DNA of 59,376 nt from Lachnospiraceae bacterium (GCA_910576545.1 CAJTKM010000020.1:1-59376), one strand, 5' to 3'; positions 42,947 to 52,027 are shown, numbered from the stretch's first letter. The notes: generated by a model from the sequence alone, not told the origin. Made by a program: numbers and translations.

Positions 42947-43903
42947 ATGAGCATAGAGGCTGTTTGGAATGCACTGCCCCGGCGAATACGGGGGCAAGGG
43001 CTGGAGAAAGAAAATCTGGAAAAACTGAATCTGCAGGAAATCCGTCTGCGGTGCGGACAGCCGCTTTTACTAAAGGGAGAAAAAGGCATCTGTTTTCTGC
43101 GGCAGGACGGCATGCCAGCGGAATCATCGGAGAGCTGTATCCGCATTTCAAAGGCGGATATACAGGAAACGGTATCCCTGTTAAGTGCGTATTCGCTGTA
43201 TGCGTTCGAGGAGGAACTCCGGCAGGGGTATCTGACCATAGAGGGTGGGCACAGGGTCGGATTCTGTGGCAAGGCTATTCTGGAAGGCGGGGAAATCCGT
43301 ACACTTCGCCAGATTAACGCGCTGAATATCCGTATTGCGCGGGAAATCAAGGGATGCGCATCCAGAATCCTTCCGTTTCTGATGGAGGGCGGGACGTTTT
43401 GCCACAGCCTGATTGTTTCACCGCCGGGCTGCGGCAAAACAACGCTTCTGCGGGATATCATTCGTTGCCTGAGCAGCGGCGAGGGAGGCAGACAGCTTAC
43501 GGTGGGCGTTGTGGACGAGCGTGGGGAGATTGCACCGCTTTGGGATGGTGTACCGCAGATGGACTTGGGACCCTGTGTAGATATTTTGGAGGGCTGCCCG
43601 AAGGCGAGCGGCATGTTGCTTTTATTGAGGAGCATGTCCCCGGAGGTCATTGCGGTGGACGAGCTGGGGCGCGCGGAGGATATGCGGGCAGCAGAAGAAG
43701 TGCTGAATGCGGGTGTTAAGTTGATTTCTACTGTACACGGCGGGGATATGGAGGATCTGCAAACCCGCCCTTATCTGCGGGAGCTGGTGGAAAAAGGGAT
43801 ATTTGAACGATATGTGTTCCTTTCCCGCAGAAGGGGAACGGGAACAGTTGAGGAGATACGAAACAGCAGTAAGGAACTGCTTTGGAAGGGGGACGGCGCG
43901 TGA
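42947..43903 (+). CDS. spoIIIAA: Stage III sporulation protein AA (ATPase)
   Basis: A secretion-type ATPase of the SpoIIIA-SpoIIQ channel between mother cell and forespore. The 318-residue protein has SPPGCGKTTLLRDI as Walker A (about residue 161) and VIAVDELG as Walker B. The start is the ATG at 42947 after AAAGGAG; a GTG at 42935 touches the ribosome site and is unlikely. The stop overlaps spoIIIAB (ATG within TGATG). Confidence 0.95.
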   Translation: MSIEAVWNALPRRIRGQGLEKENLEKLNLQEIRLRCGQPLLLKGEKGICFLRQDGMPAESSESCIRISKADIQETVSLLSAYSLYAFEEELRQGYLTIEGGHRVGFCGKAILEGGEIRTLRQINALNIRIAREIKGCASRILPFLMEGGTFCHSLIVSPPGCGKTTLLRDIIRCLSSGEGGRQLTVGVVDERGEIAPLWDGVPQMDLGPCVDILEGCPKASGMLLLLRSMSPEVIAVDELGRAEDMRAAEEVLNAGVKLISTVHGGDMEDLQTRPYLRELVEKGIFERYVFLSRRRGTGTVEEIRNSSKELLWKGDGA

Positions 43904-44430
43904 TGGAACTGATTTTCCATATAGCAGGGATACTCCTTATTATGGGCTCGACTGTCTGGACAGGGGCAACCCTTGCGGCGCGGGAGAAATACCGTCTGCG
44001 GGACTTAGGTGAACTGGAACGGGGCGTTTTGCTGCTGGAAGGTCAGATTGCCTATCTTTCTGCCCCTTTGCCGGAGGTGTTGGAAAGTGTGGGCTGGAAA
44101 ATGGAAGGTGCCGCAGGCGAAATCTTTCGGCAGGCAGCGGAACGGATGGCGTGCCGGGATGGCGTTTCGGCAGAGGAAATATGGGCAGACGTCTGGAAAG
44201 CAGGGCAGAAGGAAACCTTTTTCCGGCAGGAAGATATGGACGCGCTCCTGCTTTTTGGGAAAACGCTGGGTTTTTTGGATAAGGAACAGCAGAAAAACAG
44301 CATCCGCCTGTTTCTGCGCTATCTGGAGAGCGCGCAGGAGCAGGGCAGACGGCGGCTGGATAAAAACGGGCGGCTGTATTACGGCATGGGTGTTTTGAGC
44401 GGCCTTATGCTGGTAACGGTGCTGCTGTAA
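43903..44430 (+). CDS. spoIIIAB: Stage III sporulation protein AB
   Basis: A 175-residue membrane protein of the SpoIIIA complex, related to GspF/type II secretion inner-membrane proteins. Hydrophobic segments lie at both ends (about 2-20 and 157-175) with a helical cytoplasmic middle containing LRDLGELERGVLLLEGQIAY and KTLGFLDKEQQ. Start at ATG 43903, coupled to spoIIIAA. Length is close to B. subtilis (171). Confidence 0.94.
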   Translation: MELIFHIAGILLIMGSTVWTGATLAAREKYRLRDLGELERGVLLLEGQIAYLSAPLPEVLESVGWKMEGAAGEIFRQAAERMACRDGVSAEEIWADVWKAGQKETFFRQEDMDALLLFGKTLGFLDKEQQKNSIRLFLRYLESAQEQGRRRLDKNGRLYYGMGVLSGLMLVTVLL

Positions 44431-44448
44431 AAAGCGGGGAGGGAAGGT

Positions 44449-44643
44449 ATGGAAATCAATATTGTATTTCGGATTGCGGCAGTAGGGATACTGGTGGCAG
44501 TGCTCAATCAGGTGCTGATTCGCGCCGGACGGGAGGAACAGGCGACAATGACGACGCTTGCGGGGCTGGTGGTCGTGTTGTTCTGGGTCATTCAGTATAT
44601 CAGCACGCTGTTTGAAACGGTGCAGACGCTGTTCCAGTTATGA
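44449..44643 (+). CDS. spoIIIAC: Stage III sporulation protein AC
   Basis: A 64-residue membrane protein with two hydrophobic helices (about 4-24 and 34-56) and GREEQATMTTLAG between them, the conserved SpoIIIAC loop. It is a small inner-membrane part of the SpoIIIA channel. Start at ATG 44449 after GGGAGGGAAGG. Confidence 0.93.
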   Translation: MEINIVFRIAAVGILVAVLNQVLIRAGREEQATMTTLAGLVVVLFWVIQYISTLFETVQTLFQL

Positions 44644-44656
44644 GGGGGCGGGGCAT

Positions 44657-45040
44657 ATGGAGATTGGAAGAATTATCGCGCTGGGGCTGGTCAGTACCTC
44701 TCTGGCGGTGGTGCTGAAAAAAGAAAGCCCCCAGTTCGCGCTCCTGCTGACAGTTGTGACAGGCGTGCTCATCTTTTTTATGGTCTTCGGCTACTTGGAG
44801 GGACTGCTGCAGATGCTGCGGGAAACTGCAGAACGGGCAGGCGTTGGCAGCGGGTATTTTGCTGTGGTTCTGCGGGTAATTGGTATTGCGTACCTGACGC
44901 AGTTTGGGGCGCAGCTGTGTGTGGACGCAGGGGAAACGGCAATCGGCAGTAAAATTGAACTGGCAGGGAAAATTCTCATGATGGCGGCGGCGATGCCTGT
45001 GCTGACGGCTTTGCTGGAAATGGTGATGAACTTATTTTGA
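44657..45040 (+). CDS. spoIIIAD: Stage III sporulation protein AD
   Basis: A 127-residue membrane protein with four hydrophobic segments, distantly like SpoIIIAC in its second half (KESPQFALLLTVVTG and SKIELAGKILMMAAAMPV). The start at ATG 44657 follows GAGGGGGCGGG; the longer frame overlapping spoIIIAC is rejected. Part of the SpoIIIA complex. Confidence 0.93.
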   Translation: MEIGRIIALGLVSTSLAVVLKKESPQFALLLTVVTGVLIFFMVFGYLEGLLQMLRETAERAGVGSGYFAVVLRVIGIAYLTQFGAQLCVDAGETAIGSKIELAGKILMMAAAMPVLTALLEMVMNLF

Positions 45041-45072
45041 CTGGAACAAAAGCAGGCTTTGGAGGGATACAT

Positions 45073-46197
45073 ATGAAAAAAGTGATTTGCGCGGTTATCC
45101 TGCTGTTTGTGTTCCTGCTGCCATTTCCGCAGAGTGCTTTTGCTGCCGAAATGGACGAGCTTTTGCAGGAGGAACTGCAGCGGCTTGAGGTCGAAGCGGT
45201 AGACAGGGCGGCGGAGGGATTGGAGCCGGAACAGGGCTTCGGGAAACTGCTTCGGGATATCTTAACAGGGGCGTTTGATTTTTCCTTTGAAGATTTGGGG
45301 GAGGAACTGGCAGAGGCGGCTTTTGGGGAATTCCGCATACAGGGCAGGCTTTTGGCGCAGTTGGTGCTTGTCGTGGTGCTGAGTGCTGTGCTGAAACAGC
45401 TGAACAGTTCGTTTCAGGGGAAGTCTGTGGGGGAAATGGGCTTTTATCTCTGCTATATGGTGCTGGTTGTGGTGATTTTATCTTCGTTTCACAGCATTTC
45501 GCAAAGCGTTGTGGAGAGGATAAGTGGAATTTGTAAGGTTTATGAGGCGATGCTGCCGATATTTCTTGTCCTTTCGGCGACCTCCGGCAATTTCACACAG
45601 ACCGCTATGATGGGGCCTGTGCTGATGGGCGGCTCGGCGGCACTTTCCTTTGCGGTCAGCTATATACTCGTTCCTGCGATACTGCTGGCGGTTTCTCTGG
45701 AGCTTGCGGATCATATTTCGGAAAAAGCCATATTGGGACGTTTCGCGAAGCTTCTTCGGCAATGTATTGCATGGGGCATGAAGGCTACAGCAATGCTGTT
45801 CATGCTTCTGATATCCTTGCAGAAAATTGGCGGCGGGGCTATGAATGGGCTGGCAGCCAGAACGGCAAGGATTGCGGTCAATTCTGTTCCGGTGGTGGGG
45901 AATGTCATGGGCGGCGCGGTGGAAACAGCGGCAGCTGTGGCAGGCACACTGCGCAGCGGCACGCTGGTTGCGGCGGCTGTGTTCCTGCTCCTGCTCTGTA
46001 TTCCCTTGGTGGTCAAAATGCTTGTGATACTGCTTGTGTTTCAGGTGACGGCGGCAGCGGCAGAGTTTATCTGTGAAGAAAGATTGGTAGAATGTATTGC
46101 AGCGGCGGGAGAATATACCGCTCTTCTGCTGGGGGTCATTGTTCTGGGAGAGGGAATGTTTCTGTTTTCCGCCCTGCTATTGCTGGGAGGGCTTTAG
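45073..46197 (+). CDS. spoIIIAE: Stage III sporulation protein AE
   Basis: A 374-residue polytopic membrane protein of the SpoIIIA channel. An N-terminal signal sequence (MKKVICAVILLFVFLLPFPQ up to AFA at about residue 24) is followed by an acidic external stretch and about six to seven membrane helices, with QKIGGGAMNGLAARTARIAVNS as a conserved block. Start at ATG 45073 after TTTGGAGGGA; the longer TTG/GTG-type frame is rejected. Slightly shorter than the B. subtilis protein (about 399). Confidence 0.94.
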   Translation: MKKVICAVILLFVFLLPFPQSAFAAEMDELLQEELQRLEVEAVDRAAEGLEPEQGFGKLLRDILTGAFDFSFEDLGEELAEAAFGEFRIQGRLLAQLVLVVVLSAVLKQLNSSFQGKSVGEMGFYLCYMVLVVVILSSFHSISQSVVERISGICKVYEAMLPIFLVLSATSGNFTQTAMMGPVLMGGSAALSFAVSYILVPAILLAVSLELADHISEKAILGRFAKLLRQCIAWGMKATAMLFMLLISLQKIGGGAMNGLAARTARIAVNSVPVVGNVMGGAVETAAAVAGTLRSGTLVAAAVFLLLLCIPLVVKMLVILLVFQVTAAAAEFICEERLVECIAAAGEYTALLLGVIVLGEGMFLFSALLLLGGL

Positions 46198-46216
46198 GAT
46201 TCGGAGGGAAAAAGGA

Positions 46217-46720
46217 ATGATGGAGGCTTTTACCGCATATATAAAAACTATAACGGCTTTGACCATTTTTTCCGCTATGGCGGAAATCCTGATGCCGGAG
46301 GGAAATCACCGCAGATATGTGGAACTGGTGCTCGGCGTTCTGATATTAACAGCCGCGCTGAGCCCTTTTCTGCGGCTGTTTGGCGTAAGGCAGGGCGATA
46401 TCAGCCTTTCGCCGCTGCGGCAGAGCGTCCGGCTGGAACGGGCGTTCCATACTGGCGAGGACTATCGGGAAATGGAACAGGAACGGCTGGAACATACATA
46501 TCAGACGCTTTTGGAGGAGGAACTGACGCGGGACCTGCAAAAGAAATTTCCGCAGATTGAATGGGTGGAGGCGGAATTTTGCAGGGACGCGGAGGACGGG
46601 GATTACGGCACTCTGCAATCCTTTTCTGTGGGCTGCGGAGAGGCGGACTTGCAGGAGGTACAGAAATACGCGGCAAAACGCTACGGCTTGCCGGAGGACA
46701 GCGTTCAGGCTGTGAATTGA
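46217..46720 (+). CDS. spoIIIAF: Stage III sporulation protein AF
   Basis: A 167-residue bitopic protein of the SpoIIIA complex. Two close hydrophobic segments (about 8-25 and 33-53) precede an intermembrane-space domain with a ring-building-like fold (QIEWVEAEFCRDAEDGDYG to the end). Start at ATG 46217 or the next ATG at 46220. Confidence 0.9.
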   Translation: MMEAFTAYIKTITALTIFSAMAEILMPEGNHRRYVELVLGVLILTAALSPFLRLFGVRQGDISLSPLRQSVRLERAFHTGEDYREMEQERLEHTYQTLLEEELTRDLQKKFPQIEWVEAEFCRDAEDGDYGTLQSFSVGCGEADLQEVQKYAAKRYGLPEDSVQAVN

Positions 46721-46739
46721 CAAAAGAAGGGTGAGAAAA

Positions 46740-47303
46740 ATGCAGAAGGATTTTTGGCGGAATATGTTCCGTCTCGAAAACAGGAAAATGCGGAATAACG
46801 CTTTGCTGGCACTGATGGCAGGCATACTCCTGCTGGTGGCTGGGAACAGCCTTTTCCCGTCAGAAAAAAAGGAGCAGGCGGAAGCCCCGCCTGCGGAGGA
46901 GAGCGAGGAAAGCCATTCTAATAAAAAAGAAGCGGATTTGGAACAGCGGATGGCGCAGATTCTTTCCAGAATAGAAGGCGCGGGAAATGTGGAGGTGATG
47001 CTGACATTCAGCATGGCGGAGCAGAAGGTGGTGGCACAGGAGGAAAAAAGGGAAGAAAGCCGGGGAGAAGAAAGCGGCAGGGTATCCGAAAGCCTTCGGA
47101 CAGAAACGAGCGTTGTAATGCTGGAGGACGGCAGAGGGAGTTTTTCGCCCCTTGTGCTTTCGGAAGCATCGCCAAAGGTAGAGGGCGTTGTAATCGTGGC
47201 GGAGGGCGGCGGGAATCCGGCGGTCTGCGCTTCGCTGAACAGTGCGGCACAGGCTCTGCTGGACGTGCCGGCTCATAAAATTGCGGTTTTGAAAATGAAA
47301 TAG
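46740..47303 (+). CDS. spoIIIAG: Stage III sporulation protein AG
   Basis: A 187-residue ring-forming protein of the SpoIIIA-SpoIIQ channel. One membrane helix (about 21-39) is followed by an acidic linker, then LEQRMAQILSRIEGAGNVEVMLTF and VVIVAEGGGNPAVCASLNSA AQALL, the ring-building domain related to EscJ/PrgK. Start at ATG 46740 with AAGAAGGGTG upstream. Confidence 0.93.
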   Translation: MQKDFWRNMFRLENRKMRNNALLALMAGILLLVAGNSLFPSEKKEQAEAPPAEESEESHSNKKEADLEQRMAQILSRIEGAGNVEVMLTFSMAEQKVVAQEEKREESRGEESGRVSESLRTETSVVMLEDGRGSFSPLVLSEASPKVEGVVIVAEGGGNPAVCASLNSAAQALLDVPAHKIAVLKMK

Positions 47304-47317
47304 AGGGGGAAAACAAA

Positions 47318-47962
47318 ATGTTTGTCATTAAGAGGAATCAAGTGGTTGTAACGGCACTGGCGGTGATGATTGCGGCGGCAGGCTATCTGAATTTTCAGGA
47401 AAGCCGCTCTGCACAGAGCAACAAAACCGCGCTCCAGCTGACAGAGGAAGGCGATATCACGGCGCTGGTGGATTATTCTGCCCTGCCGGATGATCTGGAC
47501 GCGGAGGATCTGGCACTTGACCCGATTACTGCGGAAGCAGAGATTGCGGAAACAACCGGGGACGGTGCGGCTGTGTTTGTCAGTGCGGAAGGCGGGTTGA
47601 CCGGCGGGCAGTATTTTGCGGAAGCAAAACTGGACAGAGAACAGTCCCGCGCAAAGCAAAAGGATATTCTGACGGAAATGCTGAATAACGAAAACGTCAG
47701 TCAGGAGCAAAAGGATAAATGCAGCGATACCATGTTGCAGCTTCAGGAGCGCATTGAAAAGGAAACGGCTGCAGAAGCCATGATTGAGGCAAAAGGTTTT
47801 CAGGAGGCTTATGTCCGCATCGACGATGCGACGGTGGATGTTGTCGTCGATAAGGAAACACTGACAGATGCGGAGGTTGCACAGATTGAGGATATCGTGA
47901 AGCGGAAAACAGGCTGCGAGGCAGACCAAATTCGAATCAATACCCTGAAAAAAGGAAAATAA
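47318..47962 (+). CDS. spoIIIAH: Stage III sporulation protein AH
   Basis: A 214-residue mother-cell protein that binds forespore SpoIIQ and forms a channel ring. A basic N-terminus and one membrane helix (MFVIKRNQVVVTALAVMIA) are followed by a linker. The EscJ/PrgK-like domain (about 115-210) contains AEAMIEAKGFQEAYVRID and DATVDVVVDKETLTDAEVA. It is the last gene of the operon; a strong terminator follows. Confidence 0.95.
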   Translation: MFVIKRNQVVVTALAVMIAAAGYLNFQESRSAQSNKTALQLTEEGDITALVDYSALPDDLDAEDLALDPITAEAEIAETTGDGAAVFVSAEGGLTGGQYFAEAKLDREQSRAKQKDILTEMLNNENVSQEQKDKCSDTMLQLQERIEKETAAEAMIEAKGFQEAYVRIDDATVDVVVDKETLTDAEVAQIEDIVKRKTGCEADQIRINTLKKGK

Positions 47963-47971
47963 TGGTAGCTT

Positions 47972-48007
47972 GAAAAGCGGAAAAGGAATACTTTTCCGCT
48001 TTTCTCA
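47972..48007 (+). terminator. Terminator of the spoIIIA operon
   Basis: A perfect 13-bp stem, GAAAAGCGGAAAA (47972-47984) and TTTTCCGCTTTTC (47992-48004), with a 7-nt loop. Confidence 0.85.
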
Positions 48008-48028
48008 TGTATTTTGATGTATATTTAT

Positions 48029-48057
48029 TTGCATTGGCTGGTGAGTTCTGTTATAAT
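48029..48057 (+). promoter_or_regulatory. Promoter of asp23
   Basis: TTGCAT (48029-48034), 17 bp, TATAAT (48052-48057). The leader to asp23 would be about 250 nt. It contains no convincing gene, only a 36-codon frame from 48078 without a ribosome site. Confidence 0.7.
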
Positions 48058-48315
48058 ATTCGATAGAAGTGGAAAATATGGAGTTTTCAGGATTTTCTGC
48101 TGCCAGAAATATGGATTACAGAAATGGGATACTGCGGGGTGTTCAGGAGGCTGACGCTGCGCAGAAAGTTTTTTTTGCTTTATGTTGAAGAAACAAAAGA
48201 GGAATCCCGCAGATGTAAAGATGGACGGAAGAAACGCCACAGGCGTGGGTGGTATGAAATTTTTAGAAAATGTATAGAATGCTGTATAAAAGGGACAACA
48301 GGAGGTCAGAAAGAT

Positions 48316-48684
48316 ATGTCTGAAAATAAGGTGATGAATGGACAGATACAGATAGCAGATGAAGTGATTGGTGTGATTGCAGTTACGGCGGCTCTGGAAG
48401 TGGAAGGCGTTGCGGACGGAAGCGGCAGCAAGAGCTTTGTGGAATTTTTCGGCAAAAAGGGCCAGACCAAGTGCGTAAAAGTCGTGAAGGATGAAAATGA
48501 AGCAGTTCTGGATATGGATATTATTGTAAACTTCGGCACAAAGGTACAGGTTGTAGCGGAGGAAGTGCAGAAAAAAGTCAAAAATGCTGTGGAAACGATG
48601 ACGGGACTGAATGTCGCGGTAGTAAATGTCAGTGTTTCCGGTATTGTCCGGGAAAAAAGTGCAAACGCCGAAGAGGAAGAGTAA
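48316..48684 (+). CDS. Asp23/Gls24 family envelope stress protein
   Basis: A 122-residue protein of the Asp23/Gls24 (YloU-like) family, commonly encoded before nusB in Clostridia. The core has IQIADEVIGVIAVTAALEVEGV and VVAEEVQKKVKNAVETMTGLNV. The tail is acidic. In other Firmicutes it is linked to the membrane and to envelope homeostasis. The start at ATG 48316 follows AGGAGGTCAGAAAG. An in-frame extension to 48124 is open but very basic and lacks a ribosome site. Conserved gene order supports the start chosen. Confidence 0.92.
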   Translation: MSENKVMNGQIQIADEVIGVIAVTAALEVEGVADGSGSKSFVEFFGKKGQTKCVKVVKDENEAVLDMDIIVNFGTKVQVVAEEVQKKVKNAVETMTGLNVAVVNVSVSGIVREKSANAEEEE

Positions 48685-48813
48685 ACGAACCCTTTCCGGC
48701 GTGCAGCTGGAAAAAGTGGAAACGGGTTCCGAGAGCATTTGCTGATGGGACCCGTCTGTTGATTCTCGTGGATTGTTGAGAGTAGGATTGCAGGGCGACA
48801 GCGGAGGTATGGT

Positions 48814-49224
48814 ATGAGCCGGAAAAGTGCGAGAGAAAATGCGTTCTTCCTTTTGTTCCAGATGGACTTTTACGAAACGGAAGAATATGAGAAGGTAAAA
48901 GAAATATTTTTTGCAGAGAAAGAGCAGCCGTTGAAGGAGGAGGACCGCGTTTTCATCACGAAAGAAGCAGAGGGCGCACAGAAACACAAAGAGGAAATTG
49001 ACAAAATCATTCAGGAATGCGCCAAAGGCTGGGAGCCGGAACGAATGAACAAGGTTGACCTCGCAATACTGCGGCTGGCTGTCTATGAAATGCGCTTTTC
49101 GGGCGATACGCCGGTTGGCGTGGCAATCAATGAGGCAGTGGAACTGGCAAAGAAATTCAGCTCGGACGAAGCCCCTGCGTTTATTAACGGTATCCTTGGC
49201 AAGGCGGCAAGAGGAGAGGCATGA
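48814..49224 (+). CDS. nusB: Transcription antitermination factor NusB
   Basis: NusB binds boxA RNA with NusE and prevents early stop of rRNA transcription. The 136-residue all-helical protein has SARENAFFLLFQMDF at the start and the conserved NKVDLAILRLAVYEM and INEAVELAKKFSSDEAPAFINGILG at the end. Start at ATG 48814 after GGAGGTATGG. Its stop overlaps xseA (ATGA). A GAACCC/GGGTTC inverted repeat lies about 80 bp upstream. Confidence 0.96.
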   Translation: MSRKSARENAFFLLFQMDFYETEEYEKVKEIFFAEKEQPLKEEDRVFITKEAEGAQKHKEEIDKIIQECAKGWEPERMNKVDLAILRLAVYEMRFSGDTPVGVAINEAVELAKKFSSDEAPAFINGILGKAARGEA

Positions 49225-50459
49225 TTGCGCCAAAGGTTTTTACGGTTGGGCAGATTAACCGCTATATCAAAAATCTGCTGGAAAATGATTTTATATTGAA
49301 CAGTCTGCTCGTGCAGGGGGAAATTTCCAATTTTAAGGCACATTCCTCAGGGCATTGGTATTTTACGCTGAAAGACGCGACCGGCGCGCTTTCCTGTATG
49401 ATATTCCGGCAGGATGCGGAGGAAATTCCATTTTTACCGGAAAACGGCATGCAGGTCATATTATACGGGCGTGTTTCCCTTTACGAACGGACAGGGCAGT
49501 ACCAGCTTTACGGCGAATTTATGGAGCCTGTCGGAATGGGTGCGCTTCAGATGGCATTTGAGCAGATGAAGGAAAAACTTGCGGCAGAAGGGCTGTTTGA
49601 TGCGGATTTTAAGCGGGAAATGCCCGCACATGCCAAGTGTATTGCCGTGGTCACATCTCCCGTAGGGGCGGCGGTGCGCGATGTGATACAGATTGTGAAG
49701 CGGCGCGACCCGCGTGTGAAGATTGCCGTATTCCCGACGCTTGTGCAGGGAGAAAAAGCGGCGGAGGATATTGTGCGTTCTCTGCGGCTGGCAAACGAAT
49801 GGGGCGGCGCCGACGTCATCATTTTAGGGCGCGGCGGTGGTTCTATGGAGGATTTGTGGCCGTTCAATGAGGAAAAAGTCGCGAGGGCGGTATTTGCTTC
49901 GGAGATACCTGTCATTTCTGCCGTTGGGCATGAAACGGATTTTACGATAACGGATTTTGTTTCCGACCTGCGTGCGCCTACACCTTCGGCGGCGGCGGAA
50001 CTGGCAACTGCGATACCGTTGGAAAGCCGCATTGCAATGCTGGAAGGCATGCAGGAACGCCTATGGCGGGATGTTTCAGCAGCCATGGTATCCAGCAGGC
50101 GGCGGCTGGAATTTTTGAAAGAGCGTCCCGTTTTGAAACGCCCTCTGGAAAAATTACACCAGCTGCGGGCGGACGTGGAAGGGCAGAGCCAGGCTATGCA
50201 GCGGGAAACCATGCGGCGGCTGGAGAAAAACGCAGGGCGTCTGGCGGCAGCACAGGCAAGGCTGGAAAGCGTTTCGCCTTTCTCTGTGATGAAACGGGGA
50301 TATGCCATGATTTTGAACGAAGCCGGACAGCCCCTTACAGCGGCGGCAGATGTGCGCGAAGGGCAGAAACTGCAAATCGAAATGCGGGACGGCAGGCTGT
50401 ATGCGGCGGTAACAGGAAAGGCGGTAATTGATGATGGCAAAGAAAAAACTGTCCTTTGA
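49221..50459 (+). CDS. xseA: Exonuclease VII large subunit
   Basis: The catalytic large subunit of exonuclease VII, which degrades single-stranded DNA. The 412-residue protein has an N-terminal OB fold (VGQINRYIKNLLENDF and SNFKAHSSGHWYFTLKD), the catalytic domain with VTSPVGAAVRDVIQIVKRR, GRGGGSMEDLWPFN and SAVGHETDFTI, and a C-terminal coiled coil. Start at ATG 49221, coupled to nusB, and overlapping xseB at the end. Confidence 0.96.
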   Translation: MIAPKVFTVGQINRYIKNLLENDFILNSLLVQGEISNFKAHSSGHWYFTLKDATGALSCMIFRQDAEEIPFLPENGMQVILYGRVSLYERTGQYQLYGEFMEPVGMGALQMAFEQMKEKLAAEGLFDADFKREMPAHAKCIAVVTSPVGAAVRDVIQIVKRRDPRVKIAVFPTLVQGEKAAEDIVRSLRLANEWGGADVIILGRGGGSMEDLWPFNEEKVARAVFASEIPVISAVGHETDFTITDFVSDLRAPTPSAAAELATAIPLESRIAMLEGMQERLWRDVSAAMVSSRRRLEFLKERPVLKRPLEKLHQLRADVEGQSQAMQRETMRRLEKNAGRLAAAQARLESVSPFSVMKRGYAMILNEAGQPLTAAADVREGQKLQIEMRDGRLYAAVTGKAVIDDGKEKTVL

Positions 50460-50664
50460 GGAAGCAATGGAACGAATAGAGGCTATCGTGGAGCAGCTGG
50501 AGCAGGAGGAAGCCCCTCTGGAAACGGTAGTAGCCCTTTATAAAGAAGGGCTGGGGCTTTCTGCTTACTGCATGGAGAAGCTGACGGCGGCAGAGGGCGA
50601 AATCGTCCTTTTGCGTAAGGAGGCAGGGCTCTGGCAGGAGGAACCTTTTCAGGCGGAGGAATGA
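50431..50664 (+). CDS. xseB: Exonuclease VII small subunit
   Basis: A 77-residue helical subunit that binds several copies to XseA. The family pattern KLSFEEAMERIEAIVEQLEQEEAPLE, then LETVVALYKEGLGLSAYC, is clear. It starts inside the end of xseA at ATG 50431 or 50434. ispA follows 5 bp later. Confidence 0.95.
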   Translation: MMAKKKLSFEEAMERIEAIVEQLEQEEAPLETVVALYKEGLGLSAYCMEKLTAAEGEIVLLRKEAGLWQEEPFQAEE

Positions 50665-50668
50665 AGAC

Positions 50669-51562
50669 ATGGAACATACGGATTTGAAAACTAAAATAGA
50701 AGAATACTGCGTCTATATTGAGAACGCGCTGGAAAAATGCATTCCTGAACAGGAGGCATTGCCGCCTGACGTATATGAAGCGATGCGGTACAGCTTGCTT
50801 GCGGGTGGAAAACGTCTGCGCCCCATGCTTGTGCTGGCGGCATGTGAAGCGATGGGTGGAAAGCGGGAAGAGGCTCTGCCTTTTGCCTGTGCCATTGAAA
50901 TGATACACACCTATTCCCTGATTCATGATGACCTTCCGGCAATGGATAACGACGATTACAGACGAGGAAGGCCGACGAACCATAAAGTTTACGGCGAGGC
51001 AATGGCAATTCTTGCGGGAGACGGACTTCTGCATCACGCTATGGAAACGATGGCAGCGGCATGTGTGAAAGCCCCTTCCGCAGAAAGGGCAGAGGCGATG
51101 CGCGCGATTGCTCATGGCGCGGGGATTTATGGAATGCTGGCGGGCCAGGCGGCAGATGTCGCGCTGGAAGGAAAATCCTTGGATGTGAAAACGCTGGATT
51201 ATATCCATCTGAATAAAACGGCGGCAATGATTCGCGGCGCGTTGGAGGCGGGCGCACTTTTAGGCGGCGCGGAAGCGGAAACGGTGAAGGGCTTCGGTCT
51301 TGCGGGGCAGAATATCGGTCTTGCATTCCAGATTATTGATGATATTCTGGATGTAACAAGTACAACGGAAGAATTGGGCAAGCCTGTTCACAGCGATGAA
51401 AAGAATCAGAAAACAACATATGTAACGCTGTTTGGCGTAGAAGAAGCACGGCGGATTGCCGGAAGGCTTTCCATGCAGGCGGTGAATTTCTGGAAAGGGC
51501 AGGGGGAAAGCTGTGCGTTCCTGCTTGCGCTGACAGAATATCTGACTGACAGAACCTACTGA
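50669..51562 (+). CDS. ispA: Polyprenyl (farnesyl) diphosphate synthase
   Basis: Makes farnesyl or geranyl diphosphate from IPP and DMAPP. The 297-residue all-alpha enzyme has the first aspartate-rich motif DDLPAMDND (about 84-92) and the second DDILDVT (about 224-230). GGKRLRPML and KTAAMIRGALEAGA are also present. It is in the conserved xseB-ispA-dxs region. The precise chain length of the product is inferred. Confidence 0.94.
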   Translation: MEHTDLKTKIEEYCVYIENALEKCIPEQEALPPDVYEAMRYSLLAGGKRLRPMLVLAACEAMGGKREEALPFACAIEMIHTYSLIHDDLPAMDNDDYRRGRPTNHKVYGEAMAILAGDGLLHHAMETMAAACVKAPSAERAEAMRAIAHGAGIYGMLAGQAADVALEGKSLDVKTLDYIHLNKTAAMIRGALEAGALLGGAEAETVKGFGLAGQNIGLAFQIIDDILDVTSTTEELGKPVHSDEKNQKTTYVTLFGVEEARRIAGRLSMQAVNFWKGQGESCAFLLALTEYLTDRTY

Positions 51563-51598
51563 CGCATAGAACAGAAAGACAGGAAAGAAGAGGAACAT

Positions 51599-52027
51599 AT
51601 GGGAATAGAGGGGATCCTGCAGAATACGCCCCTTTTGGCGGCGGTGATTTCCTGGGCGATTGCGCAGGGAACGAAGATCATACTGACATTGGTGATAGAA
51701 AAGCGGTTCGATGCGACAAGGCTTGTGGGTACTGGCGGCATGCCCAGCTCCCATTCTGCGCTGGTAATGGCTCTGGCTTTTGCCGTAGGAAAACAGAACG
51801 GGTTTGAATCGCCGTTTTTTGCCATTGCACTAATACTGGCGCTTGTAGTGATGTATGACGCGGCAGGAATCCGGCGGGCTGCCGGAAAACAGGCGGAGAT
51901 ACTCAATCTTCTGATTGAGAAGCACCAGCTGCCGGATATGGAAAAGCTCAAGGAACTTTTAGGGCATACGCCGCTTGAAGTGCTTGCCGGAGCCATTCTC
52001 GGCATTACGGTAGGATTTTATGTTTAA
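51599..52027 (+). CDS. Divergent PAP2 family membrane protein (YuiD/DUF212)
   Basis: A 142-residue membrane protein with four hydrophobic segments. The signature GTGGMPSSHSALVMALAFAVG (about 42-62) and YDAAGIRRAAGKQAEILN fit the DUF212 branch of PAP2 phosphatases. In Firmicutes it is often placed near dxs or in isoprenoid operons. It may act on polyprenyl phosphates, but this is inferred. Start at ATG 51599 with AAAGAAGAGG upstream. Confidence 0.88.
   Translation: MGIEGILQNTPLLAAVISWAIAQGTKIILTLVIEKRFDATRLVGTGGMPSSHSALVMALAFAVGKQNGFESPFFAIALILALVVMYDAAGIRRAAGKQAEILNLLIEKHQLPDMEKLKELLGHTPLEVLAGAILGITVGFYV

Noticed and set aside
48124-48315. N-terminal extension of the Asp23-like protein
   Set aside because: Open but without a ribosome site; the conserved family start and a strong ribosome site are at 48316.
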